NCBI GenBank assembly: GCA_017462125.1
Contig: JAFTRQ010000094.1
Span: forward strand, 1 to 19,577
Direction of reading: 5' to 3'
From: Clostridia bacterium
GTDB lineage: Bacteria > Bacillota_A > Clostridia > Oscillospirales > CAG-272
Length of the DNA: 19,577 bases
Position 1 is the stretch's first letter. Every line of letters begins with the position of its first letter. A model generated the notes under the pieces. The model was not told the DNA's origin, ran no database searches, and saw only the letters and a list, made by a program, of their open reading frames with translations. Of the stretch, positions 5,882 to 13,260 are shown one piece after another. The translations under genes and the position numbers were made by a program.

Positions 5882-7108
5882 ATGCAAAGGGATTCGGTGT
5901 TCAGCATCTCACAGATAAATGAATATATAAAGATGACGCTGGAATCAAACCCTGTGCTCGGAAACGTTTGGCTGCGGGGAGAGATATCCAATTTTAAAAG
6001 TAATTATTCCTCGGGACATCTGTATTTTTCGCTGAAGGACGAGCGCGCCTCGATCCGCGCGGTGATGTTCCGATCCTCTGCGGCAAGGCTGAAATTCCGC
6101 CCCGAGAGCGGAATGACGGTTCTCGTCCATGGAAAAATATCAACGTATACCGTCAGCGGAGATTATCAGATCATTCTCGACGATATGCAGCCCGACGGGG
6201 CGGGCTCATTGGCGATCGCCTTTGAGCAGCTGAAGAAAAAGCTTGAGGCGGAAGGGCTTTTTGATCCCGCAAGGAAAAAGCAGATTCCCCCCTTCGTTCG
6301 CAGTGTGGGTGTTATTACCTCGGCATCTGGGGCGGCACTCCACGATATCGTCAACGTGTCGGGCAGAAGGTGCCCGTCCGCACGCTTGGTCATCTATCCC
6401 GCATACGTGCAGGGTGAGCTTGCGCCTGCAAGCCTGGCAAGCGGTATTCGCTTTTTTAACGACCGTCATCCCGTGGATCTGATCATCATCGGGCGCGGCG
6501 GTGGCTCGGCAGAGGACCTTTGGTGCTTCAACGATGAAGCTCTTGCAAGAACCGTGGCGGCATCCCGCATACCCGTGATCTCGGCGGTGGGACACGAAAC
6601 GGATTTTACGATTTGCGATTTCGTTGCGGATATGCGCGCACCTACACCCAGCGCGGCGGCAGAGATCGCATTTCCCGATACAAGTGAGCTTCGTCAAAGG
6701 ATCGCAACCCTTCGTGCCCGCGCGGACAGTGCAATATCGCATAAGATCTACGTGCTCAGCACCCGATTGAATATGTTGCGTCAAGGCGCCGAGCTCCATT
6801 CTCCCGAAAGAGTGCTGGATGAGAATCTGGCAAGACTTGCACGCGTCTGTGAAAGAATGGATACTTTGGCGGATGCCTCGCTTTCCCGTGCGGAAAACCG
6901 ATTTGGTATGCTTTGTGCCCGTCTTGAGGGCGTCAATCCGTTGGCGGTGTTGGCGCACGGTTATGCAATGGTGCAGAACGGTGACGGTGCGATCGTCTCA
7001 AGCGTGGAGGAATTGCGTGTGGGAGACCGCGTGCGTATCACCCTCTCGGACGGCTGTGCCGAGGCGGAGGTCTTGAATTTAATGAAAAATATCAGTGAGG
7101 ATCAATAA
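5882..7108 (+). CDS. xseA: Exodeoxyribonuclease VII large subunit
   Basis: XseA is the catalytic subunit of exonuclease VII, which degrades single-stranded DNA from both ends in repair and recombination. The 408-residue length is normal. Residues 1-105 form the OB-fold (FSISQINEYIK, VWLRGEISNFK at 29-39, GHLYFSLKDE). The nuclease domain has PPFVRSVGVITSASGAALHD, GRGGGSAEDLW (204-214), SAVGHETD (234-241) and the conserved RAPTPSAAAE (252-261). A coiled-coil region follows, then a C-terminal SHS2-like segment with NPLAVLAHGYAMV. The ATG at 5882 follows GAGGAG (5871-5876); the 19-codon longer version has no family support. It ends in TAATG, sharing one base with xseB. Confidence 0.96.
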   Translation: MQRDSVFSISQINEYIKMTLESNPVLGNVWLRGEISNFKSNYSSGHLYFSLKDERASIRAVMFRSSAARLKFRPESGMTVLVHGKISTYTVSGDYQIILDDMQPDGAGSLAIAFEQLKKKLEAEGLFDPARKKQIPPFVRSVGVITSASGAALHDIVNVSGRRCPSARLVIYPAYVQGELAPASLASGIRFFNDRHPVDLIIIGRGGGSAEDLWCFNDEALARTVAASRIPVISAVGHETDFTICDFVADMRAPTPSAAAEIAFPDTSELRQRIATLRARADSAISHKIYVLSTRLNMLRQGAELHSPERVLDENLARLARVCERMDTLADASLSRAENRFGMLCARLEGVNPLAVLAHGYAMVQNGDGAIVSSVEELRVGDRVRITLSDGCAEAEVLNLMKNISEDQ

Positions 7109-7353
7109 TGGCAGAACGTAAGATCAATTTGGAAGAGGCTATGACAAGGCTTGAAGAGATCGTGACACAGCTTGAAAATGAGAAGCTGCCTCTTGAGACG
7201 TCGTTGAAGCTTTATGAGGAAGGGGTCAAGCTTGCATCAAAATGCGCGTCTGAGCTTGAAGCGGCAAAGAGAAAGATACAGATATTGCAGCAGGGAAAGG
7301 ATGGCGGCATTGAGATCGTTGACGTTCCCGAGGGTACCTTTTCGGAACAATAA
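7108..7353 (+). CDS. xseB: Exodeoxyribonuclease VII small subunit
   Basis: The 81-residue protein is the accessory subunit, several copies of which bind the XseA coiled coil. It has the family signature LEEAMTRLEEIVTQLENEKLPLE in its first helix (conserved Leu-Glu-Glu and Leu-Pro-Leu-Glu turn, residues 7-29), then a second helix SLKLYEEGVKLASKCASEL. The start shares one base with the xseA stop (TAATG), so subunit synthesis is likely coupled. Length and position match the family. Confidence 0.95.
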   Translation: MAERKINLEEAMTRLEEIVTQLENEKLPLETSLKLYEEGVKLASKCASELEAAKRKIQILQQGKDGGIEIVDVPEGTFSEQ

Positions 7354-7386
7354 TGGGGAGCTTGAAGATCCCCGAAAGGAATTTTC

Positions 7387-8289
7387 ATGATGAATTATGA
7401 CAAACAAACAGCTTTGGATGCCCTGGCGCGCTCCCGCGCCCTTGTGGAGCCTGAGCTTGAAAAGATATATCCCGAGGAAGGCGGTATGGCATCAAGCCTT
7501 TACGAGGCGATACGCTACAGCCTGCTCGCGGGAGGAAAGCGGATCAGGGCAACGCTGACGCTTGAAACCTGCAGAATGCTTGGCGGAAGAGCAGAGGCGG
7601 CATTGCCCTTTGCCTGTGCCGTTGAAATGATACATACCTATTCGCTGATCCACGACGATCTGCCTTGTATGGACGACGATGATATGCGCCGCGGGAAGCC
7701 TACGAATCATAAGGTGTTTGGAGAGGCATGTGCAACGCTTGCAGGCGACGGCTTGCTTACCGATGCGTTTTCGGTATGCGCGATGAATCCTTACGTAAAT
7801 GGGGATTGCGCCGCTACGGCGGTAGCTCTGCTGTCAAGTGCCGCAGGAAGCTTCGGTATGGTAAAGGGACAGATCTGTGACCTCTACGGTGAGACCCATA
7901 CGCTGACCGAGGAGCAGCTTGTTGAGCTTCATATGGGCAAAACGGGCGCGATGATCTGCGTTGCGGTTCAGTTGGGATGCCTTGCGGCAGGATATGCGCC
8001 GAATAGCGACGAGGCCAAGAGGCTGAGCTTGTTTGCAAGAAATATCGGCTTGGTCTTCCAAATCGTTGACGATATTCTTGACGTTACCTCTACCGACGCG
8101 GTTTTGGGTAAGAGCGTCGGAGCGGATAAGAATAGGAATAAAACAACGTTTATGAGCTTTTTCGATCCGGATAGCGCCAAGGCATACGCAGAAAAGCTGA
8201 CGCGTGATGCAATCGGCGAAATAGAGAATATGGAAAACAGCGAGTGCTTGATTTCGCTCGCGCTCTATCTTTGCGAAAGAGAAAAATAA
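7387..8289 (+). CDS. ispA: Polyprenyl (farnesyl) diphosphate synthase
   Basis: The 300-residue enzyme condenses IPP with DMAPP and GPP, most likely to C15 farnesyl diphosphate, the precursor of undecaprenyl carriers and quinones. The IPP-binding LLAGGKRIRATL lies near residues 46-57. The first Asp-rich motif DDLPCMDDDD is at 90-99 and is followed by MRRGKPTNH. The second is VDDILD (227-232). GKSVGADKNRNKTTF follows and a conserved Lys-Thr pair is present. A Tyr five residues before the first motif (TYSLIHDD) fits a short-chain farnesyl-type product. The start ATG 7387 has AAAGGA at 7375-7380; the next codon is also ATG (7390) and could serve instead. In many Firmicutes dxs follows ispA, but it does not do so here. 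Confidence 0.94.
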   Translation: MMNYDKQTALDALARSRALVEPELEKIYPEEGGMASSLYEAIRYSLLAGGKRIRATLTLETCRMLGGRAEAALPFACAVEMIHTYSLIHDDLPCMDDDDMRRGKPTNHKVFGEACATLAGDGLLTDAFSVCAMNPYVNGDCAATAVALLSSAAGSFGMVKGQICDLYGETHTLTEEQLVELHMGKTGAMICVAVQLGCLAAGYAPNSDEAKRLSLFARNIGLVFQIVDDILDVTSTDAVLGKSVGADKNRNKTTFMSFFDPDSAKAYAEKLTRDAIGEIENMENSECLISLALYLCEREK

Positions 8290-8309
8290 TCGGGAATAAG
8301 GAAATATTA

Positions 8310-8789
8310 ATGGATTACGTAATTGAATTTTTTACAAATTTTGTTTTGATGAGTGCGGTTACCGGTTGGTTTGTGGCACAGATACTGAAGGGCTTGACCG
8401 GTGTATTCAAATTGAAAAAATTTACGATCACAGAGTTTCTCTTCGGAACGGGAGGTATGCCCTCGTCGCATACAGCGGCGGTGGTTGCGGTTGCGGTTTC
8501 GTGCGCGATCAAATGCGGACTTGGTTCTGCGCAGTTTGGTATCAGCTGTGTTTTGGCGATGATCGTTATGAGAGATGCTATGGGTATGAGACGTCAGGTA
8601 GGCGAGCATGCCAAAGCATTGAATATTATCTTCAAGGAGCTTGCCGAGGCAAACAATGACCGTGAGCTTACGACAAAGGCTCTCGGAGAATTGGTAGGAC
8701 ACACACCTCTGCAGGTATTTGCGGGAGTGATCGTCGGTGCGGCGGTTCCGTTTGCACTTATGTTTGTTCCTGCCTTCGGTATGATATGA
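8310..8789 (+). CDS. Divergent PAP2-family membrane protein (DUF212, YuiD-like)
   Basis: This 159-residue membrane protein has about four hydrophobic segments (roughly residues 5-27, 52-70, 74-92 and 133-156). Conserved family motifs are present: GGMPSSHTAAVVA (48-60), RDAMGMRRQVGEHA (88-101) and HTPLQV (131-136). These resemble the Ser-His and Arg/His elements of acid phosphatase / vanadium haloperoxidase folds, so polyprenyl- or lipid-phosphate phosphatase activity is a reasonable guess and fits its position beside ispA; it is not demonstrated. The start ATG 8310 has AAGGA (8298-8302) at 7 nt; a longer frame from 8244 lies inside ispA and is not supported. The stop overlaps the tlyA start (ATGA). 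Confidence 0.88.
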   Translation: MDYVIEFFTNFVLMSAVTGWFVAQILKGLTGVFKLKKFTITEFLFGTGGMPSSHTAAVVAVAVSCAIKCGLGSAQFGISCVLAMIVMRDAMGMRRQVGEHAKALNIIFKELAEANNDRELTTKALGELVGHTPLQVFAGVIVGAAVPFALMFVPAFGMI

Positions 8790-9565
8790 GAATAGACGTC
8801 TATCTTGTGGAAAAAGGCTTTTGCGAAAGCCGAAATAAGGCCAGCCGCTTGATCGGTGAAGGAAAGATATTGCTTGACGGCAAGACGGTTACCAAAGCAT
8901 CGCTTGAGGTAGGTGACGGTGAGCATACGGTCGAGATCACCGAGGAGGAGAGGTACGTTGGCAGAGGCGGCTTGAAGCTTGAGGCGGCACTCACAGCCTT
9001 TGGTATCGATCCTGAGGGTATGAAATGCATTGACGTTGGCGCATCGACGGGCGGCTTTACAGATTGCTTGCTTCAGAACGGCGCTTGTCACGTCTGCGCT
9101 GTGGATTCGGGAAGAGGACAGCTTCACTTAAAGCTTTTGGAGGATATTCGCGTCACGTCGGTGGAGGGATTTAACGCAAGACAGCTTTCTTCCGATGAGT
9201 TTGGCGTCTTTGACCTTGCGGTTATGGACGTTTCCTTTATCTCGCAAACTCTACTGCATCTTCCCGTTTCATCGGTGCTTAGGGATGGCGGAGTCTTCGT
9301 CAGCCTGATCAAGCCGCAGTTTGAAGCGGGAAAGAGCGCTCTTGGCAAGGGCGGTATCGTCAAAAAGGCATCTGACCGAGAGGAGGCAGTCCGCCGAGTG
9401 TTGGAGTCTGCCGCTTTGAGCGGGTTTGAGGTTGCAAGGGTTATGCGATCTCCTATTGAAGGCGGAGACGGTAACCGCGAATATCTTGCGCTTTTCATTA
9501 AGCGAAAGGATGTCGCGCCGTTCGACGGCAGTAAAATCAACGTAAAACAGCTTTGTAAGGATTAG
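8786..9565 (+). CDS. tlyA: TlyA-family rRNA methyltransferase (S4 + FtsJ-like)
   Basis: TlyA-type proteins methylate the 2'-OH of ribose in rRNA, and in mycobacteria determine capreomycin sensitivity. This 259-residue protein has an N-terminal S4 RNA-binding domain (residues 1-55: RIDVYLVEKGFCESRNKA, ILLDGKTV), the linker YVGRGGLKLEAAL, then a SAM-binding FtsJ/RrmJ-like domain with DVGASTGGFTDC from residue 83, VDSGRGQL, VMDVSFIS and LIKPQFEAGK. The motif residues expected for a Lys-Asp-Lys-Glu type active site appear to be present. It overlaps the upstream gene by 4 nt. The genomic position between ispA and the nadK-argR-recN block is usual in Firmicutes. The substrate position on rRNA is not predictable from this alone. 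Confidence 0.93.
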   Translation: MRIDVYLVEKGFCESRNKASRLIGEGKILLDGKTVTKASLEVGDGEHTVEITEEERYVGRGGLKLEAALTAFGIDPEGMKCIDVGASTGGFTDCLLQNGACHVCAVDSGRGQLHLKLLEDIRVTSVEGFNARQLSSDEFGVFDLAVMDVSFISQTLLHLPVSSVLRDGGVFVSLIKPQFEAGKSALGKGGIVKKASDREEAVRRVLESAALSGFEVARVMRSPIEGGDGNREYLALFIKRKDVAPFDGSKINVKQLCKD

Positions 9566-9570
9566 TTATT

Positions 9571-10455
9571 ATGGAAAAGCAGATCAAAAAGGTACTTATC
9601 ATCACGAATTTCAATATATACGATAAAGCCCACGCGGCGCTTTCCGTTGCGGAGAAATTCTCGGAGCTGGGCTGTGAGGTATGTACCCTTGTTTATAATA
9701 AAGACAAAATTTTCAGATTGAACAAAACGCGGGTGCGCTTTACGTTTCTCCCCATAGAGGAGGCTTATGGTGCGGTGGATGCGGTTATCGTGCTTGGCGG
9801 AGACGGAACTATTTTGGAGTCCGCGCGTCGCTCCGCACCCTACGGAACGCCTGTTATGGGCTTGAATCTTGGCAGACTTGGCTATATGGCCGAGCTGGAG
9901 GTCGGAGAGCTTGGTGAGCTTGGCAGGATCGTTTCGGGAGACTATAAGATCGAAAAGCGCTCGATGCTCAATATCGAGCTTTTGAATTCCCAAGGACAGA
10001 TACGCAAAAACGAGTATGCGCTCAATGACGCCGTGATCTCCAACGGCTCGATCTCGCGAGTGGTGGACCTTGAGCTGTATGAGGGTGGCGTGCATCTTGC
10101 AAATTATCGCTCCGACGGAATGATCGTGGCGACCCCTACGGGCTCCACAGCATACTCTTTGGCGGCAGGAGGGGCTATTGTAGATCCCAGACTCTGCTGT
10201 CTCTGCGTAACGCCTATCTGCCCGCATTCGCTTTATGCCCGCCCGATGGTCTTTCCCGACAGCGCAAGCCTTGAGATCAAAAACGTCTGCCAGAGAGAAA
10301 AGAACCTGTTTTTGACGGTGGATGGCAGAGTTAATTACGACCTGACCTACGGTGAGGTGGTACGCGTGACCCGCTCGCCCCTCAATACGTCCTTCATCAG
10401 GCTTAAGGAAGGCAGCTTTTACGACAGACTCAGACAGAAAATGAATGATAAATAA
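9571..10455 (+). CDS. nadK: NAD kinase
   Basis: NadK phosphorylates NAD to NADP in the cytosol and is the only route to NADP in most bacteria. The 294-residue protein has the diagnostic GGDGT at residues 76-80, then NLGRLGYMAE, the NDAV motif (ALNDAVISNG), YRSDGMIVATPTGSTAYSLA with the conserved Asp, Thr and Ser, and TPICPHSLYARP. Length and motif order are normal for the family. TAAGGA at 9556-9561 serves the ATG at 9571, five bases after the tlyA stop. In Clostridia nadK is often inserted between tlyA and argR, as here. Confidence 0.95.
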   Translation: MEKQIKKVLIITNFNIYDKAHAALSVAEKFSELGCEVCTLVYNKDKIFRLNKTRVRFTFLPIEEAYGAVDAVIVLGGDGTILESARRSAPYGTPVMGLNLGRLGYMAELEVGELGELGRIVSGDYKIEKRSMLNIELLNSQGQIRKNEYALNDAVISNGSISRVVDLELYEGGVHLANYRSDGMIVATPTGSTAYSLAAGGAIVDPRLCCLCVTPICPHSLYARPMVFPDSASLEIKNVCQREKNLFLTVDGRVNYDLTYGEVVRVTRSPLNTSFIRLKEGSFYDRLRQKMNDK

Positions 10456-10474
10456 TCATAGAACGGGGTTTCAA

Positions 10475-10936
10475 ATGAAAAAAGGAAGACAGGAAAAAAT
10501 ACTTGAGCTGATCACAAAATATGAGATAGAGACACAGGATGAGCTGATCGAGTTCCTTGGCGAGGAGGGCTACAACGTGACCCAGGCAACGATCTCCCGC
10601 GATATTCGCGATCTTGATCTTGTAAAGGTGGCAATGCCCGACGGTGCATATAAATACGTGGTGTCCCACGTATCCAAAAAGGGTGCGAAGAATACGGGAC
10701 TGCTTTCTCATACGGTTATGGATACCGTGCTCTCGATCACCTGTGCGCAGAATATTATCGTGCTTCGCACGACGGCAGGTATGGCGCAGGCGGTGGCGCT
10801 TGCCATCGACCGTATCCCCGACAGCGATATCCTCGGAAGCGTTGCGGGAGACGATACCATCATTGTGGTGACCGCCGATTCCGCAACGGCTGAAACCGTA
10901 GCGGCAAAAATGCGAAAGCTGCTGTCGATCGGCTGA
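10475..10936 (+). CDS. argR: Arginine repressor ArgR/AhrC
   Basis: ArgR is a hexameric arginine-dependent regulator that represses arginine biosynthesis and can activate catabolism. The 153-residue protein has an N-terminal winged helix (residues 1-70) with KKGRQEKILELITKYEIETQDELIE and the recognition helix ATISRDIRDLDLVKV. The C-terminal arginine-binding and oligomerisation domain ends with GSVAGDDTIIVV, equivalent to the family motif GTIAGDDT, where the two Asp contact arginine. The start at 10475 gives the typical MKKGRQEKI opening; an upstream ATG at 10445 overlapping nadK would add ten unlike residues. A candidate target lies in front of argS (13188-13201). Confidence 0.94.
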   Translation: MKKGRQEKILELITKYEIETQDELIEFLGEEGYNVTQATISRDIRDLDLVKVAMPDGAYKYVVSHVSKKGAKNTGLLSHTVMDTVLSITCAQNIIVLRTTAGMAQAVALAIDRIPDSDILGSVAGDDTIIVVTADSATAETVAAKMRKLLSIG

Positions 10937-10978
10937 TATCCGTGGTAAAAGAGCATTTTCAGGAAAGGAGCATCGGCT

Positions 10979-12652
10979 ATGCTGAAATATCTTCACATTG
11001 AGAACGTAGCGGTGGTTAAGAGCGCGGATATTGAGATCGGCCCGGGCTTTACCGTGCTGACGGGTGAGACCGGCGCCGGAAAGAGCGTGATCATCGACAG
11101 TATCAATATGCTTTCGGGCGGCAAGGTTTCCCGTGACGTGATACGTGCGGGTGAGCCTTACGCTTTGGCAGAGGCGGTTTTTGACAGCGTGTCCGATGAC
11201 GTTGCAGCAAGGCTTGCAGAGCTTGGCGTGGAATGCGACGAGGGAGAGATCGTGCTCTCCCACAAGATGAGCGCAGAGGGAAAATCCACGGCTCGTATCA
11301 ACGGCAGAGCCGTGACGAAGTCCACGCTTCGCGAGGCAGGCAGATTGCTTATCTCGATCCACGGACAAAATGACAGCCGTGTGCTGTTTGATAAGAACGC
11401 ATATATCGATATGGTGGATTCCTTCGGCGAATGCAACGCCGAGAGAGAAGCCTACAACGCAATTTATAAGGAGCTTGACAGCTATCGCAAAAAGCTCCGT
11501 GATATCTCTACCGACGAGGAGCAGAAGGCAAGAGAGAGGGATATGCTTGAATATCAGATCAAGGATATCGACTCCAAAAAGCTGAAGGACGGTGAGGAGG
11601 AGGCGCTTGAAGCCGAAAAATTACGACTCGCAAGTCTTGAAAAGATCAATAAACAGGTGAGCTTTGCCCACAGAGCACTGCAAGGCGGGGAAAAGGGAGC
11701 ATCGGCATCCTATCTGCTTTCCCGTGCCTCGGATTCCTTGAATAAGATCGCGGATGTGATCCCCGAGGTTGCAGAGATCGCTGAAAAGCTGTTGGATATG
11801 AGCTATGAGGTCTCTGATATTGCCGATAAGGTTGCATCCTTCGGTGACGACGGCGGTGAGGACATCGACACAAGGCTTGACAAGATCGAATCGAGATTGG
11901 AAGCCATTTCCGGACTGAAGCGTCGATACGGCAGAGATATCAAGTCAATTTTGGAATTCCGCGACCGAGCGGTAGCAAGACTTGACGACATCGTTCTCTC
12001 CGACGAGCATGCCGTTGAATACGAAAAGAAGATCAAGGAGCTTGAAGGGCAGGCAAGATCTGCCGCCAAGATCCTGACAGATAAGAGAAGAGCCGCCGCT
12101 AAGCAGGCGTCCGTTAAAATCATGGAGACCTTGACTTATCTCGATATGCCTAAGGTCAAGTTTGAGATCGTGCTGATAAAAACCGAGGATTTCACTCCCT
12201 CGGGCTGTGATAAGATCGAATTTATGGTGGCAACCAACCCCGGAGACGCGATGATGCCTATGAGCGATATCGCCTCGGGCGGTGAGATGGCGAGAATTAT
12301 GCTCTCGCTCAAGAGTGTCCTGAACGAAAAAGACGGCGTAGATTGCGCTGTTTACGACGAGATCGATACGGGCATATCGGGTAAGACCTCACGTAAGATC
12401 GGCATCAAGCTCCACGAGATCGCAAAGGGAAGCCAGGTTCTCTGCGTGACGCATTCCGCACAGATCGCAACCCTTGCAGATAATCATTTTCTGATCTCCA
12501 AGAGAGAAGTGGACGGAAGAGCGCAGACGAGCATCAGACTTCTTGAAAAAGAGGAAAGAGTCGAGGAAGCAGCGAGAATCCTCGGCGGCATCAATATCAC
12601 CGACGCCCAAAGACAAGCGGCAAGGGATATGATAGATCATATTAACGAGTAA
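10979..12652 (+). CDS. recN: DNA repair protein RecN
   Basis: RecN is an SMC-like ATPase that acts early at DNA double-strand breaks. The 557-residue protein is of normal length. Walker A is GETGAGKSVI at 29-38, following the LHIENVAVV opening. A long coiled-coil region spans roughly 150-370 (many Glu/Lys heptads such as EKINKQ and KKIKELEGQ). The ABC signature SGGEMARIMLSLK begins at residue 433 and Walker B is AVYDEIDTGISG with Asp460. The C-terminal THSAQIATLADNH carries the switch His. AAAGGAG (10964-10970) lies 8 nt before the ATG. The argR-recN adjacency is highly conserved in Firmicutes. Confidence 0.96.
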   Translation: MLKYLHIENVAVVKSADIEIGPGFTVLTGETGAGKSVIIDSINMLSGGKVSRDVIRAGEPYALAEAVFDSVSDDVAARLAELGVECDEGEIVLSHKMSAEGKSTARINGRAVTKSTLREAGRLLISIHGQNDSRVLFDKNAYIDMVDSFGECNAEREAYNAIYKELDSYRKKLRDISTDEEQKARERDMLEYQIKDIDSKKLKDGEEEALEAEKLRLASLEKINKQVSFAHRALQGGEKGASASYLLSRASDSLNKIADVIPEVAEIAEKLLDMSYEVSDIADKVASFGDDGGEDIDTRLDKIESRLEAISGLKRRYGRDIKSILEFRDRAVARLDDIVLSDEHAVEYEKKIKELEGQARSAAKILTDKRRAAAKQASVKIMETLTYLDMPKVKFEIVLIKTEDFTPSGCDKIEFMVATNPGDAMMPMSDIASGGEMARIMLSLKSVLNEKDGVDCAVYDEIDTGISGKTSRKIGIKLHEIAKGSQVLCVTHSAQIATLADNHFLISKREVDGRAQTSIRLLEKEERVEEAARILGGINITDAQRQAARDMIDHINE

Positions 12653-12654
12653 TT

Positions 12655-13152
12655 ATGGCAAAACAAAAAACACCTAAAACAAACGCGATGCGTATGCTTG
12701 ACATCGCAAAAATTCCTTATGAAATAAAAGAATACGAGGTCGATGAGAACGACCTTTCGGGAATACATATCGCAGATCAGGTAGGGCTTCCTTACGAAAT
12801 GGTGTTCAAGACCATCGTCACAAAGGGAGACAAAACGGGATATTGCGTGTTCTGTCTCCCTTGCCACAAGGAGATCGACTTCAAGGCGGCGGCAAGGGCC
12901 TCGGGCAACAAGAGCATTGAGCCCCTGCACGTCAAGGATCTGCTTGGCATCACGGGATATATCCGTGGCGGGTGCTCGCCCGTGGGAATGAAGAAAAAGT
13001 TTCCGACCTATTTCGATTCCTCGGCAGCAGAGCTGGGGCAGTTGACGGTCAGCGCGGGAATGAAGGGCGCCCAGCTTTTGGTGGAGACAGAGGCGATTTT
13101 GCGCTTTACTGAAGCGATTCTGTGCCCGATTGCCGTAGATCCCGTCAAATAA
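12655..13152 (+). CDS. ybaK: Cys-tRNA(Pro)/Cys-tRNA(Cys) deacylase YbaK
   Basis: YbaK removes cysteine wrongly attached to tRNA(Pro), acting in trans alongside prolyl-tRNA synthetase. The 165-residue protein shows the family pattern throughout: NAMRMLDIAKIPYEIKEY, the catalytic-lysine segment MVFKTIVTKGD, the CLPCHKEIDFKAAARA region, the GYIRGGCSPVGMKKKFPT signature (about 101-118) and VSAGMKGAQLLVE. It starts two bases after the recN stop; no strong Shine-Dalgarno is visible, so translation may depend on coupling to recN. It is the last gene of the packed cluster. The pairing with the next gene, argS, makes a small translation-fidelity neighbourhood, though argS has its own promoter. Confidence 0.93.
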   Translation: MAKQKTPKTNAMRMLDIAKIPYEIKEYEVDENDLSGIHIADQVGLPYEMVFKTIVTKGDKTGYCVFCLPCHKEIDFKAAARASGNKSIEPLHVKDLLGITGYIRGGCSPVGMKKKFPTYFDSSAAELGQLTVSAGMKGAQLLVETEAILRFTEAILCPIAVDPVK

Positions 13153-13158
13153 AAATGA

Positions 13159-13196
13159 AATAATTCAAATATTTTCAATATAGATATTGAATTATT
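13159..13196. repeat. AT-rich 10-bp inverted repeat (TTGAATTATT) between ybaK and argS
   Basis: AATAATTCAA (13159-13168) is the exact reverse complement of TTGAATTATT (13187-13196). An alternative shorter hairpin, TTCAATAT/ATATTGAA (13174-13181 with 13184-13191), shares the right arm. Neither is followed by a good T-run, so this is at best a weak terminator. The right arm contains the argS -35 box, so it may instead be an operator. Confidence 0.55.
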
Positions 13197-13215
13197 CCTC
13201 AAAGTGTGATATAAT
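13187..13215 (+). promoter_or_regulatory. argS promoter with extended -10
   Basis: TTGAAT (13187-13192), a 17-bp spacer and TATAAT (13210-13215). TGA immediately before the -10 box makes it an extended -10 promoter. The leader to the argS ATG is only about 38 nt, too short for a T-box. Confidence 0.85.
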
Positions 13216-13260
13216 TTAAAATTGTGATTTATACAGAAAAACATAGAAAGGCAGTAATAT

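Noticed and set aside
13216..13260. Possible T-box leader before argS
   Set aside because: The leader is only about 38 nt, far too short for specifier loop and antiterminator.
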